Assembly (NCBI GenBank): GCA_001600455.1 | Contig: BCKC01000004.1 | Span: 2,902,915-2,966,914, forward strand | Length of the DNA stretch: 64,000 nucleotides | Direction: 5' to 3' | DNA from: Endocalyx cinctus | Lineage: Eukaryota > Ascomycota > Sordariomycetes > Amphisphaeriales > Apiosporaceae | Part shown: in pieces, positions 34,701 through 45,357 of the stretch | Layout of the letters: the number at the start of each line of letters is the position of its first letter | Position numbering within the stretch: position 1 is the first letter of the stretch | The notes under the pieces: generated by a model | Told to the model about the DNA's origin: nothing | Databases searched by the model: none | The model's input: only the letters and a program-made list of their open reading frames with translations | Made by a program: the position numbers and the translations under genes

Positions 34701-35242
34701 TGGGGCGACAAGGCCGAACACAGCCGAAGCGGGGCCGACTATATCTTACCGGGAAAGGAGATCGAGCTCCACGATAAGAACAAAGACGTACAGGTGGTCA
34801 GCGGCAGTTCAGTCGCCACTGCCTTCGCCGCCGGCTTAGCGGGGTTGGTTCTCTACGCCCTAGCCGCGCATAAACAGTACGAAGACGAGGTATGTAGAGT
34901 TCACGTCCTTATTACTCCCGATTCTAATATTAGGATATCCCTCTTCTTTCTTTCCACCCCATGTTTCTTCTCCGGCCCCTTTTGATTCAAGAACTATACA
35001 GTAACTAATCATACATTTTCTCAAAGGTCGCACCTGAGGTAAAAGACGCTCGTCTAAATGACGCTAAGTCTATGGAGGGTATGAAAACCATATTCAGCAT
35101 TCTAAGTGAGAGCAGACATCGCAACGTCAAGGACATCTACGTGAATTTGGGTGACAAATTCCCGGAAAGTGTCGACAGCAGCGATCCGGGCACGGAGATC
35201 AAGAATTTCTTGAACGGAATCTGTCCTAAACGTCAGATCTAA
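31716..35242 (+). CDS. Subtilisin-like (S8) protease with large N-terminal repeat region
   Basis: Exons 31716-33003, 33087-33595, 33766-33950, 34025-34364, 34467-34889 and 35027-35242 give 986 aa, in frame throughout. Residues ~1-430 include ankyrin-like units (TWLHLALDDDTAF, DRLPLHSAIKLFDAH). A conserved linker follows, ending LDSVLEYVSLP. The S8 triad is intact: Asp in IALIDQGLD (about residue 695), His in PPKHGTQMA (about 736) and Ser in SGSSVATAFAAGL (about 890). An Asn in SSLND may serve as the oxyanion residue. No signal peptide is seen, so an intracellular protease is expected. Intron 1 uses a GC donor (AAG/GCAAGC). An alternative GT donor at about 32950 would also keep frame. Intracellular S8 domains of this kind are recurrent effector modules of fungal NLR-type proteins. 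Confidence 0.87.
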
Positions 35243-35892
35243 AATCGTGCCCAAGGTCCGGAGTTAACTCTGTCTATACTGATCGAATATTTCCCGGACC
35301 CATGATTGGGTGTTTATCGAGTTGTTTCGTGGAAATTTGGGATTGGGATAGTATTTTGGTATATATTTCCATTCTTCTCTCTTTCATCACTACATCCTAA
35401 ATTGCGTTCCGGGCATACCTAAAGTTTGGGAGGTAGTTACGTTTTGTCCAAATATTAATTCATTGAGTGTGAAATTCCTAGCATAGCGGAGAATGATAGG
35501 TAGTTACTCATCATGTACATATGGATTTAAGTGTGTCCAGCTAACACCCTGAGGTTAGAGCCATAAGTGGTCACAACTTTAATTTTCTTGCAAAGTAGCA
35601 AGATATTAAATCGAGTTATTATAAGATAAAATAGATTAATTATATATGTAAGGCTTTGTAATGGGTTCTTATAGGTTTTTATCACGTTTCCATGGGGGCT
35701 GTCACGGCATGGTATAATGCATATGTGGTATACATACTTTGAATGGGACTATATCAATAAACCATTTCCTCCCACTTAAATTGTGATTGACTACTTTGCT
35801 AAATATTTGATTTAGTAAATCAGTTTAAACAAGTTGGTTCTTGAAAAGGGACCCATGTCTAAATTCCAAAGGGAGCACTGCCGTCACTTATA
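35243..35892. other. Convergent intergenic region
   Basis: AT-rich space between the subtilase stop and the 3' end of the GH18-tail-like gene. No feature seen beyond presumable 3' UTRs. Confidence 0.45.
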
Positions 35893-37673
35893 TTATATAA
35901 TGTCCGTCAAGCCATTAAGAAGAGGGTCAACGGCAGAAGAAGGATCGCTAACATAACCACACAAAGCTTGAAGTTCAATTCCTGCTAAGTTGTCGGCCGC
36001 ACGTAGCTCTGGCGCAAGAAGCTCGACGGCGGTCGTCAGAGCGGCAGTAATTTCCTGGCATAAAAATCCATTACCAGGATCTTGATCGATTGTAACGCCA
36101 ATATTTAGATGGTTTGCATATGGGTCGCCTTTCCCAGCCATAACAACAGCTAGAAAGGCATAAGAGGTTAATAGACTCGACGGTAAACTGCAGGGATAAG
36201 GCTACGGGGTGAATGTTATCAGAAGCAATGGAGCGAATGATATATGAGACTTACTGATCTCGTTGGGCGCACTACATGACCGTGCTTCGTAGTGACAAAG
36301 CAGTGGATGGTCACAGGTATCGAAACAGCGCTCGGCAATTTTCCGCTCCTCATGAAGCAGCCCTTCTCGTTCCCACAAAACTTCACCATTATCACGACGA
36401 ACCTTTCTTCGCAGCCGTTTTGTAGGAATCGGCCCTGTTCCGCAACCTGAGCCCGTTTCATCCGCATCGGCCTCGTACGATACCTCGCTGCAAAGCTTCA
36501 AAGTCTCGTCATTCAGGGCAGAAATCCAGGCAGATATACCAACAGATAGCATATTCTTCAGTATATCTTGGTTTGTGCTGCCAGATCGAAATATGTTAGA
36601 GTTTTATATATACAATTTTCGCACACGGGAACTCACAACTGGGCACTTTGGAGATACATAGCTGGCTTGAGAGTGGTACCGCCAGTTTCAACCGATTCCA
36701 CATTATCCATCTCGGCATGATCGCCAGTGCAGCTTGTCCCATCACACATGTTCACCAATTTATTGAACATCTCCTTGGCTAGATCCTTGCCGCCGTTTCC
36801 ATCTTCGGCATTGCCGATGTCGACGACAGACAAATTACCTACCCACGCGGCTATAATCGGGGTCGGAGCTGCCGTTGGTGTACAACCAGAGACCGTCGTG
36901 CAAGTCTCCTGATCAGCTATGCCGCCGACAATCGTACATGCGGCACAATTACTGGTCCAAATCTCGGTTTCGGTGGTCACAGTCTCCCTCGCTGAAGTAG
37001 CACTGGGGATGGATTTGTATGCACAACTCTCGGATTGGGCCTTCGTCGCAGGTAAGACGCTAAGAGTGATTGATTCGTCGCATAGGCAAAAGTTTTGTGT
37101 AATGCCTTGGTCGGGATCTTGATTATGGAGTACACATGATGGAGTGGGAGCAGGCGCTGAAGTGAGCGCCGGTGTGACACTGGTGCGTGAGGAAGATCTA
37201 GTTGACGGAGTAGAAGTAGACATGGGTACTGGCGTAGAAGACACGGTCGAAGACACAGTAAATAGTGAATTTTCGCTACAAGATGGCAGGAAGGGATTGC
37301 ACTCCTGCCCAAGTATTGATAACATGGAGTCATCCAATGAAAATGGCTGGGAAGGGTTCGGTGTAGCTGTAATAATTTCGAAAGTATCGATGTTGAAGTC
37401 CACGATTGCTGTGCCCATTGCCCCGCTGCTGACGGCTGGTATAGATACGCCCATGCTAGACTGGTTCTGGGTGAACGAATTGCTTGGGAAATTTTGTTCG
37501 ATAGAACCTGCACTTCCTGGTGAAGCACCTGAAACGGACGGGGACTGAGTGACGGATGCGTCGAACTGTTGACGAACCAAGGGGTAACGCAATGCATGAA
37601 CATTCATTGCGTCGCCTACAGCTAGTAGAATCAACAGACTAGGGGATAAACTAGATAATATGCCGAGAGCCAT
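35893..37673 (-). CDS. Secreted protein resembling the C-terminal region of fungal GH18 chitinases
   Basis: Minus-strand exons 37673-36637, 36577-36255 and 36149-35893 (538 aa); donors GTGAGT and GTAAGT. A signal peptide (SSLSPSLLILLAVGDA) is followed by a Ser/Thr/Pro-rich region (to about residue 175) likely to be O-glycosylated. A Cys-containing segment with HNQDPDQGITQNFCLCD follows. The rest contains WVGNLSVVDIGNAEDGNGGKD, DHAEMDNV, GISAWISAL, GSGCGTGPIPTKRL and MAGKGDPYANHLNIGV. I know this series from the tail of large fungal subgroup-C (killer-toxin-like) chitinases. No GH18 catalytic signature (DxxDxDxE) or LysM/chitin-binding motif occurs upstream, so this is a stand-alone tail domain. 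Function is unknown; it may be cell-wall or extracellular. Recognition of the family is from memory of consensus, not a search. Confidence 0.78.
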
Positions 37674-38524
37674 TTTTTCCGATGGAAAGTTTAGGTTGTT
37701 GAGTTAAAAATTCGAGACTCCAGCCCGAGACGTATCTATGAATGGATTCCCCATGGTATTTATTTGGCTTGCTTTACTATATATATAAAGGATCAAACCA
37801 ACAAGATCACCAAATATATGTTATGTCTCCTTTGAATCCCAATCGTCTTACTGCTGGCCTCATAGTCGCGAATAATATTGTAAGGATCAGTTAGAACCAA
37901 CAGACTTCTATCATATGCTCATGGAGCAGCCATTCAAATCAAGCCAAGTTATATATAGAAACCCTATCGCCGACACAGTTGTTGATATGCTTCTCTATTA
38001 CCAACATCCTGATTTTTCGAATGATAGAATCCTTCAACTATGCCATTAATTCAACTATGCTTTTGCTCGTGGACGTTATTAGTTGGTTTCTTTTTTCTGG
38101 TTGGTCATGTAATCTCTGACACAATCCTTCTGCAGCTTATACTTATTAATAAATTGATCCTATTTCATCTCATAACAAACAATTGATCTTGTGATATCTC
38201 CCACCAACAGTTATACTCTACTCTTTGTGGTTGCTATCATCGTAATCGCCTGGGATGATGTAATTGTTGCGGCAAGTGGTTTGTTTACAGGAATTAATGA
38301 TCTATTTTTACGATGATAACAATATTCGATACTCTTTTGATGACAGGTAATATGAGGCTGGCTACGTCAAGATCATTACTTACTTATATGTGACCCTCTC
38401 AACCTCAAGGGTGACTAGAGGGGAGTAGCTTGGCACACTCGATCTCGTCCATACTGGTGTTACTCATATTAGAATATTTCTAATTCATATTTCTAAAGTC
38501 CATCAATACTTCCTTCATGATCCA
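37674..38524. other. Divergent intergenic region
   Basis: Upstream of both the GH18-tail-like gene (minus) and the metalloprotease-like gene (plus). I see no repeat or gene; it may be a shared promoter. Confidence 0.45.
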
Positions 38525-39733
38525 ATGGTTCCCTTCTTCAGTATAGTTTGTGTTCTTGTAGCTGTACTAGGGGTCAAAATCGTGCCAGCTGCAGAGATAA
38601 GATTTGACGACAATTGCCGATTGTTGGAACAGCTTCCCGACTTGACTTACGATGCCGCCAAAGAAAAATTATTGAATGAAGCTATAGACTTAGCAAAGGC
38701 CGCGAAACGAGCGTTGTTAACCCCGAATCCCACCGATGCATGGGATCGATTCAGAGTGTTTGCCCTAGCTGAAACCCTATTCGATGTGACGGTTCAACAA
38801 AATAGGGTAGATTTGATAAGTAAGAATTGAAGGTCGAGATTTTCTTCAGTCTTGTTGATATATATACCGTTTCTAATGACATTTTTGCCACCTCTAGCCA
38901 ATCTTAATTCTATAATCAATCTGCGCAACTGGGATCGCAACCTCTACATCTTTTGTGACGACTTGGACAATGTCTCTCGAGGAGAGAATATCGTGTACGG
39001 TAAGTATGTGCGAATATAATGAGAAAAGTTCAAATCAAAGAAATTCTGACACTCAACACCACCAAAGCCTTGCCAGGAACAGGAGCGGAGTGGGTTTTCA
39101 CTCCAGCTATGATACAAGCTGGCCAAAAAGTGGGAAACTGTCGGGAGGTTAATAGTAATACCAATGGCGATGAACAACCGAAGAGAGGGCTTACCGGCTA
39201 TAGCTTCAGGCCTCCTCCACTTGTGGAGGACTGGGGCGACTATATTTATCTCTGCCAAAATAATCTTCCGTTCCATTATACGAGCGACTGGCACCCCAAC
39301 CCGCTGGACCACTTGGAGAAGAGTCGTTCTTTGGGAAGCACATTATTCCACGAGTTATTGCATCTCGGACCCAATCACAACAAAAGTAAGTAGATTATTC
39401 ACTACGAAATGTTAGTGTGAATTAACGTAATCACTGTGTTCAGATCCGGGCAGAAACGTCGAAGAATATTATGATTGGGGGCCCTTGTATGCTCACAGAA
39501 ATCAAGGCCATAAGAATCCGGAATCGATTGCATTGTTTGCAGTGGCAATGCAATTCCCACAGTACATATTCATCACCGGTCAGGCACGCACGCGACAAGA
39601 TGCATGGGATACATTTCAAGGGGACCCTAAAAGGTATGCATCGACATTGAAAATGTATCAACTTCGGGACCCTCAGGCCCTACCTAGTACTTCAGATTCC
39701 ATTTCTACCACTCTACTCTCAAAACGGATTTGA
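38525..39733 (+). CDS. Secreted HExxH metalloprotease-like protein
   Basis: Exons 38525-38819, 38898-38999, 39068-39385 and 39444-39733 give 334 aa. The N-terminus is a clear signal peptide (FFSIVCVLVAVLGVKIVPAA). The zinc-binding motif FHELLHLG sits near residues 227-231. A later YYDWGPLYA and NPESIALFAVAM resemble the Asp-containing and NADSYA-type segments after HExxH in M35-like aspzincins, so Asp may be the third ligand. That family assignment is tentative. The third intron has a clean GTAAGT donor. The acceptor of intron 2 is ambiguous: 39067 is preferred, because 39040 would leave a 41-nt intron without a branch site. It is divergently paired with the GH18-tail-like secreted gene. Confidence 0.75.
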
Positions 39734-40566
39734 AAGAAATAAAGTATGGATTGATTGGTCAAGATTATAGGACGAGATTGAACACATTCTGCCAAAGATG
39801 CGAGAGTTTTGACGTGTAAATAAAACAATGATCTGATTACTATAGGTAGAACTCTGCTTCCTGAGGGGCTAGATACTGTGTTCGAGCGGGCTGGTTCCAT
39901 GCGGCTGACATTTACGATACACGGTGAAGGACTGGGATTTTACATTTCTCAAGTTGATTTTACTATAGCTATAAGCTAGACGGTAGTCGACATTCGCTGG
40001 ATCGAATGGTTGCGCACGAAATTTAACTTCTAGACACTCATTTTTTTCAATACATACGTTGTTTAGTTAAGTACCAGGCGCCTGACGTACGTAGATATTG
40101 ATTTTCCGTATATTTATGATATACATAATTATCAGCTTCAACTGATCGTCGAGAGCCTCATGCTTTCTCCAAGAGACGCATGGCTCTTAAATACCTACAC
40201 ATCACCCAACAGGAAGAACTATATTCCGCATAGCGCTGTTCTCGTCCTTATTTAATACCATCGACTTGTCTTGTCGGTTCGGGAGTTGGATGGAGTAGGC
40301 TTGATGGACGCGGCAGCTGTTTGGTGCAATTACAGCAGTTGGTGCCGATCTACTTCTGAAGGAAGACAATGCAGTTGGTAGTATCTACAGAGCCACATGA
40401 TCTCACGATGACATCATCGGCTTTCCGAGGAGAGGCTTCGCCCCGGCCCCTTATTTTTCCATGCTGTTGCCTGCTTGTGGAGGTTTCATAAATACCGATA
40501 ATTAGCTCGTATTTACATCAACTAGCATTGTCACATTCATGATCCGCCTGATTAACAAACGTGAAG
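39734..40566. other. Intergenic region
   Basis: Contains the metalloprotease-like gene's 3' flank and the promoter of the next plus-strand gene. No other structure seen. Confidence 0.45.
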
Positions 40567-41628
40567 ATGGCAACTAAAGAAACCTTAATTGAAATCAAGA
40601 AACTCTCTTTTCGAGGCGATCCTAGCGACCTCGAGGATCCCAAGACTTCGTTTGGCAAGGTTGTGAGTGACAAAATCTTGAAATGATTATAGTTCGGTTT
40701 CATTAATCGTCTGACCTGTCGACCGCAATAACTTTAGTGGACCAACACGATTCTGGCATATCTTAAATCAGAAAAGACTGGTAGAATTGGCTGGGGGGTC
40801 GTACAGGGCTCATCGACATTGAGGTTGCATATTGGTATGTAAAGACTTTTTGTTAAATTGAACTGGCGATGCCTTCTTTGTAAGCTGCTGCTGATATCTC
40901 ATTTAGAATGGGAGGCCCTAGAAGATGTTCCAGAATTCGAGAACAGCGTCGAGTTCAAAACAGCTATTGGTGAATGGGGTAACTTTATCGATACACAAAC
41001 CGATTCCATTTTCTACGCCGTCCATTATGAGGTTGTGAATGGTCCTCTTATCTGGTTGGACGGTGGGGACATGGTTAGCCTGACTTTTAAATTCCCCGTC
41101 GACTTTGACCGAGACTCTGTTTACGAAGGGGGCAATAATGAGTTTCAAGAAACTCAAGTGAACGCGACCACCCCGAGAACAAATGGTCAAATATTCACTG
41201 ATACGTGGTACAAGCTCTCGGCTGAATTCAACTCCGTGCCAGCCAACGGCTGGGTTTACCGGCGTGGTCACTGGTCCGTGAGCGAAGGGTATTCGAGCAC
41301 CTCAAGAGGTCTTAGCTACAACGTAAACGGCAAGTCTTCCGATATCAACGTAGTAAAGTCGTTTGTTGAGCAGGAGAAATCCGAATTCCCTCTCAAATTT
41401 CTACTGTCCATGGCATCTGAAGGCCTTGAAGTCAATCTTGCATATATGCATTGGTTTCAAAAGAGATGGAATTGTGGTAGTATTCCAGAAAATGTACCTC
41501 CGAAAACGCGCGAGTTGGCGAGGAAGATGGCAGATATGATCGGACCGAAAATCGAGGAGTTTATGCCTGTACTAAGCTCAGACGAACCACTATCCTCCAT
41601 CATAGCTGGATGGTCTGAGTTTGCCTGA
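40567..41628 (+). CDS. ABM-like (dimeric alpha/beta barrel) protein of unknown role
   Basis: Exons 40567-40662, 40738-40834 and 40907-41628 join in frame (donors GTGAGT and GTATGT) to give 304 aa. The N-terminal half reads WTNTILAYLKSEKT, IGWGVVQGSSTLRLHIEWEALED and PEFENSVEFKTAI. This fits the pattern of fungal ABM/EthD-type dimeric barrels, where Trp and aromatic residues line a pocket and an F-x-x-S segment follows the second strand. The C-terminal half (from about residue 130) is not recognised. There is no signal peptide and no catalytic motif I can name. Confidence in the exon model is good, in the family modest. Confidence 0.7.
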
Positions 41629-42111
41629 GTTTACGAAGGGTCTTCTACACGCCTCTACGGAACCATCTTTAAAAACCTCTGTCGTTTTCTTATCTTATCT
41701 TTTCCGGGTAACACAGTAAAATTTGTAAACTCAGGACGTTCTGTGGGCTGCAAGCTCACCTCCTGTATAAGCTAAGAATATGTAACTGACTTAAAACAAT
41801 TTTGTTGAAAAAAAGGATTTTATCAAATGTAATTACCAGGCATAGGATGATACGATATCTTATTATGCCTATTACAATTTACCGGGGTAATTATTATCAA
41901 TTTAGCGAAAGTAGAGGTATTAAGAACAAGTGGGATAATTAATGAAGTATTATATTTTCATTTAATAATTCGGGTGTTCCACGATGAATAGTAGAAACGA
42001 ATATGTCTATGAAAAGTATATACGTGTCGGTAACCATCTAGTAAGATCAAAATCCTCTCGGATCTTCACGATATAAGACTGATGAGTTTACGGAGGATAT
42101 TTCTTCCCCAC
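41629..42111. other. Intergenic region with the right 61-bp repeat copy
   Basis: Convergent 3' ends of the ABM-like gene and the amidohydrolase gene. The repeat at 41829-41889 is the only structure seen. Confidence 0.55.
41829..41889 (-). repeat. 61-bp inverted repeat, right copy
   Basis: Inverted counterpart of 31291-31351, starting GTAATTACCAGGCATAG. The two copies enclose the subtilase, GH18-tail-like, metalloprotease-like and ABM-like genes. Confidence 0.85.
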
Positions 42112-43353
42112 CTAGGATAAGTTTTGGACACGTTGAACCTCAACACCGCCAACCCATACCCTCGCAATGTCTCTCGTATTCGAAATGTTAAGAAGCGGGT
42201 TCGAATTCAGTAATACGAGATCTGCGCGTTTACCAATACTAATAGAGCCTCGATCGTCGAGCCTGTGGAACTTGGCCGCTTCTGCAGTCGCGGCCCTCAA
42301 GGCTTCCAAAGGCTCGAGGCCGACGCCGTTCAGAAGCTCTAGTTCCTGGTGTAGAGACAGCCCAAACGGGAGGTCGATGCCTGGCGCGATCGGGCCGACC
42401 GCGTCGGTTCCGGCGACAATGGGTACGCCGGCGTGGTGGAGAAGCTTGACGTTCTGTTCGACGAGGGCGTAGGAGGCATTGGTGCTGTTTGCGCGACCTA
42501 GAAACGCTAGTACCAAGGGGTTGCTGTAGCCTACCTTGAAGACTGACATAGTGGGCGTAACGAATTGGCCTTGTTTCTTTATAGATGCCATCATATCATC
42601 CGATATCAACCCGTCGTCGGGAATATGTTGGATACCGTCTGTCTTGGATGAGATGGCTTGGCTATACGCGGCAATATCGGCGGCATGTGACATGGTCTGA
42701 CGACCGAATTTGTCCTGCGCAGCCGCCACTATCTCGTTCTGTTGTAGTTGCGTAACGCCGTTGGGTTTGACTACGATCTTATACCAGTCGCTAGCATTCC
42801 CAAACGCCCATTCTACCAACTGAGTCACGTTGGTATCGTCGTAGACTAGTCGATCGGGCGGAGGTTGTAGGGCCCCGTTGCTGGAATTCGCACCGACAGC
42901 TGCGAAACCGGCTGTTAACGAGGAGGCAAGACCGGTCTGGTTCCGCAGGGCATTGCATACTTCGTAATCGTTACAGGCCATGTTAAGAGCTGTCGTGACG
43001 CCATACGACGTGATATTCTCGAGCCCGGTGAGATCCTGAATGTGAGTGTGAGCGTCGATCAAGCCGGGGATGAGGTACTGTCCAGTACCATCCACGATGG
43101 TTTCGACGTCTTCGCTCTGATCTGCGATGACTCCGTTATCAAGAATGATAGTTTGTGGCTGGGTAAAGCATCCGCCGTCGAAGACATGAACATTCTGGAT
43201 AGCTGTTTTAGCCAGGGGCGATGGCGAGGTCCGAGCTTGGATCTGAAGTTGAATATCTAATCCACGGATTTGATTGTGACCGTGCTGAAGGCAAGCTTCG
43301 CCGACTCCTAGCAAAAGTGGCACTACTGTAGAAAGGAATAGGCGCGTATTCAT
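42112..43353 (-). CDS. Secreted metal-dependent amidohydrolase
   Basis: A 413-aa intronless protein with an N-terminal signal peptide (LFLSTVVPLLLGVGEA). The amidohydrolase-superfamily core is complete: a beta-sandwich segment TIILDNGVIAD, then GLIDAHTHI with the HxH metal pair near residues 102-104. It is followed by TMSHAAD and GIQHIPDDG with further His ligands, VAGTDAVGP with the catalytic Asp, and the closing GSISIGKRADLVLLNSNPL. This resembles imidazolonepropionase or prolidase-like subfamilies; substrate cannot be read from sequence. Several NxS/T sites fit secretion. It lies divergent to the transcription-factor-like gene at 44530, a possible regulator and target pair. Confidence 0.88.
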   Translation of the reverse strand: MNTRLFLSTVVPLLLGVGEACLQHGHNQIRGLDIQLQIQARTSPSPLAKTAIQNVHVFDGGCFTQPQTIILDNGVIADQSEDVETIVDGTGQYLIPGLIDAHTHIQDLTGLENITSYGVTTALNMACNDYEVCNALRNQTGLASSLTAGFAAVGANSSNGALQPPPDRLVYDDTNVTQLVEWAFGNASDWYKIVVKPNGVTQLQQNEIVAAAQDKFGRQTMSHAADIAAYSQAISSKTDGIQHIPDDGLISDDMMASIKKQGQFVTPTMSVFKVGYSNPLVLAFLGRANSTNASYALVEQNVKLLHHAGVPIVAGTDAVGPIAPGIDLPFGLSLHQELELLNGVGLEPLEALRAATAEAAKFHRLDDRGSISIGKRADLVLLNSNPLLNISNTRDIARVWVGGVEVQRVQNLS

Positions 43354-44529
43354 CTTGAATTCCGGGTATAAAGAGAAGTGAACGAATATGATGATGGTCT
43401 ATCAAGATGGTCTATATGAAAGATGGGCTCCTCTCCTTAGGATCTCCTTAGGTTTTTATATCTTCCATTGTGTATTCAAACTCATTTCTCGATCATATTG
43501 CTGATATAACTTAGCCTAAGCTATGCTCGTAGTCACTCGTATAGCTTGGCGTAGGAAGCATCGATATCTCTCGTATAACCTCGTACACGCCCCTGATTGA
43601 ATATCATAGATCATGATCGTCGCTTATAGTAGTCCCAGGCAGGGGGGGTAAAACCTGTACAGTGCAAAATGCATTCGTGAGACTCACGGTGTGTCATCGA
43701 ACCAATCAACTGACGACCGTCCTTTGCGCAGCTCGTACAGTCTCGAACACTAATCCCAATTAAGAAGCCCTTGATTCATCTTCCCGGCTCCTCGGGGAAA
43801 TAAACATAACGCGTTGTCCTTCTCAACTACCACATCTACCATATTTTCGTATATTTTTATATCCACATGAGTAATTTTACCCTCTTTTTTTTTCCTTTTG
43901 CTAGTGGTGTCGAGAACTTTCATACAAGATCTATGCGGTCGACGCTACGCTATCAGGATGACCGGCTCTCGACGGTTTCACAGCAAATCCCGAAATGTAT
44001 TGACCCATTCCTTCTGGAGACGTAGAAATGACGTTGACTTGATTTTTATAGGGTGAATTCCATCATATGGTCACATCTCTACCTAGCTGACGGAAGATTG
44101 ATTGATAGGATGCGGCCAATGCAAGGCACGCCGGGTACGAGTATGTATACTGACGTAATCCCGGAACGAGTCCATATGATTTAGATATCTAAAAACTACA
44201 TAGTGCGATTTACAAGCTCCCATCTGTACAAACTGTCGCCGGCGAAGAGAGAGGTGTGACTACTCACCGGAGAGTATGTTTCTGGAATTTAGGTAAATGA
44301 CGACTAGCTACTCAGCGACTTACCAACAACGCCTTATTTGTGATAGGGGCAGCTCTAACTCACACCTTCACTAAATACTGATAGTACTCATGATAATAAC
44401 CAACTCACCCCTGGTCCGTGGCTTGATAGTTTGATAACACTCCGAGCAATCGATCAATACCAGTCCTCTACGAAAGAGCGTGACCTCTTGACGCTTGTCA
44501 TATCTTTCCTCCTCGACAAGCCCTCCGGC
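43354..44529. other. Divergent intergenic region
   Basis: I looked here for an upstream exon encoding a Cys6 zinc cluster for the next gene and found no CxxCxxxxxxC pattern on the plus strand. An open frame in phase with the next gene reaches back to about 44359 but has no ATG. Confidence 0.5.
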
Positions 44530-45357
44530 ATGCCGTACTGTTCTAATATAGAACTCTTGATAAGTAGTCGAGAGGTCTATGAGCAGGCTACGAGGTTCGC
44601 GTATCTCGTGCCTTGTATATCATCTCTTCATTTCATCTATCAATATCAACGATACCACGGAATGCCAGAATCATCCGACATGTACGTCAACGGATGCCAA
44701 CAGAGTATCATGGCATCAACCCTGTTCCGGAAAACAGAAAGTGGCGAAGTGGACGAATCCAATTGGCTTCCGGTGTTCCTGTTTGGAGTCGGTCAAGTCA
44801 TGTACACTTTCGCGGCCGACCAGTCTGCTTCCGATCAAAATTTCAAGTCCTTGGAAACGTTTCAACTCCTAAGAAGTATGGATGGGGTTGTAAAGTCGAT
44901 GGATACCTTTTTGGATAAGACATACCTCGGTGTATTATTGGCATCTCGACGAGCCCCGTCTATTGTCCCTCCAGACGACGAAACACAACAAGTGCTGCAG
45001 AACCTGAAGAGGGAAACATATTCGAAAGACACTTCTAACGCCGCTCGTGAAGCTTGCATCCGAGCCATTGACGCACTTCAGAGTTGGACCCGACATATCG
45101 GTGGGCGTCCTGAATACTTGAAAGCATTCATACTGTGGCCGACTTTGGTTCCGGAAAACTTCGTTGACATTCTAATATCAAAGCATCCTTTGGCTCTTCT
45201 AGTGTTTATCCACTGGTGTGCAATAATGCACCGCGCACAACGACGCTGGTATTTCAACGGATGGGCTCGTAAAGCAGCGTACGAAGCTATGTCCGAGCTC
45301 GAGAATGAGGATTTATTCTACTTATTGAACTGGCCAAAGGAGGTATTTGACCGGTGA
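44530..45357 (+). CDS. Fungal transcription-factor-like protein without visible zinc cluster
   Basis: From the first ATG (44530) the frame encodes 275 aa. In-phase sequence continues back to about 44359, so an upstream exon is possible. The C-terminus LALLVFIHWCAIMHRAQRRWYFNGWARKAAYEAM closely follows the end of the regulatory domain of UPC2-like Zn2Cys6 factors (fungal-specific transcription factor domain). No Cys6 DNA-binding domain is seen within 1 kb upstream. It could be a truncated or degenerate regulator, a cofactor, or a gene whose first exon I missed. It is divergent to the amidohydrolase. Confidence 0.65.
   Translation: MPYCSNIELLISSREVYEQATRFAYLVPCISSLHFIYQYQRYHGMPESSDMYVNGCQQSIMASTLFRKTESGEVDESNWLPVFLFGVGQVMYTFAADQSASDQNFKSLETFQLLRSMDGVVKSMDTFLDKTYLGVLLASRRAPSIVPPDDETQQVLQNLKRETYSKDTSNAAREACIRAIDALQSWTRHIGGRPEYLKAFILWPTLVPENFVDILISKHPLALLVFIHWCAIMHRAQRRWYFNGWARKAAYEAMSELENEDLFYLLNWPKEVFDR

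Noticed and set aside
38525..45357. Secondary-metabolite gene cluster
   Set aside because: A regulator-like gene, an ABM-like gene and a hydrolase lie close together, but there is no polyketide synthase, NRPS, terpene synthase or other backbone enzyme.
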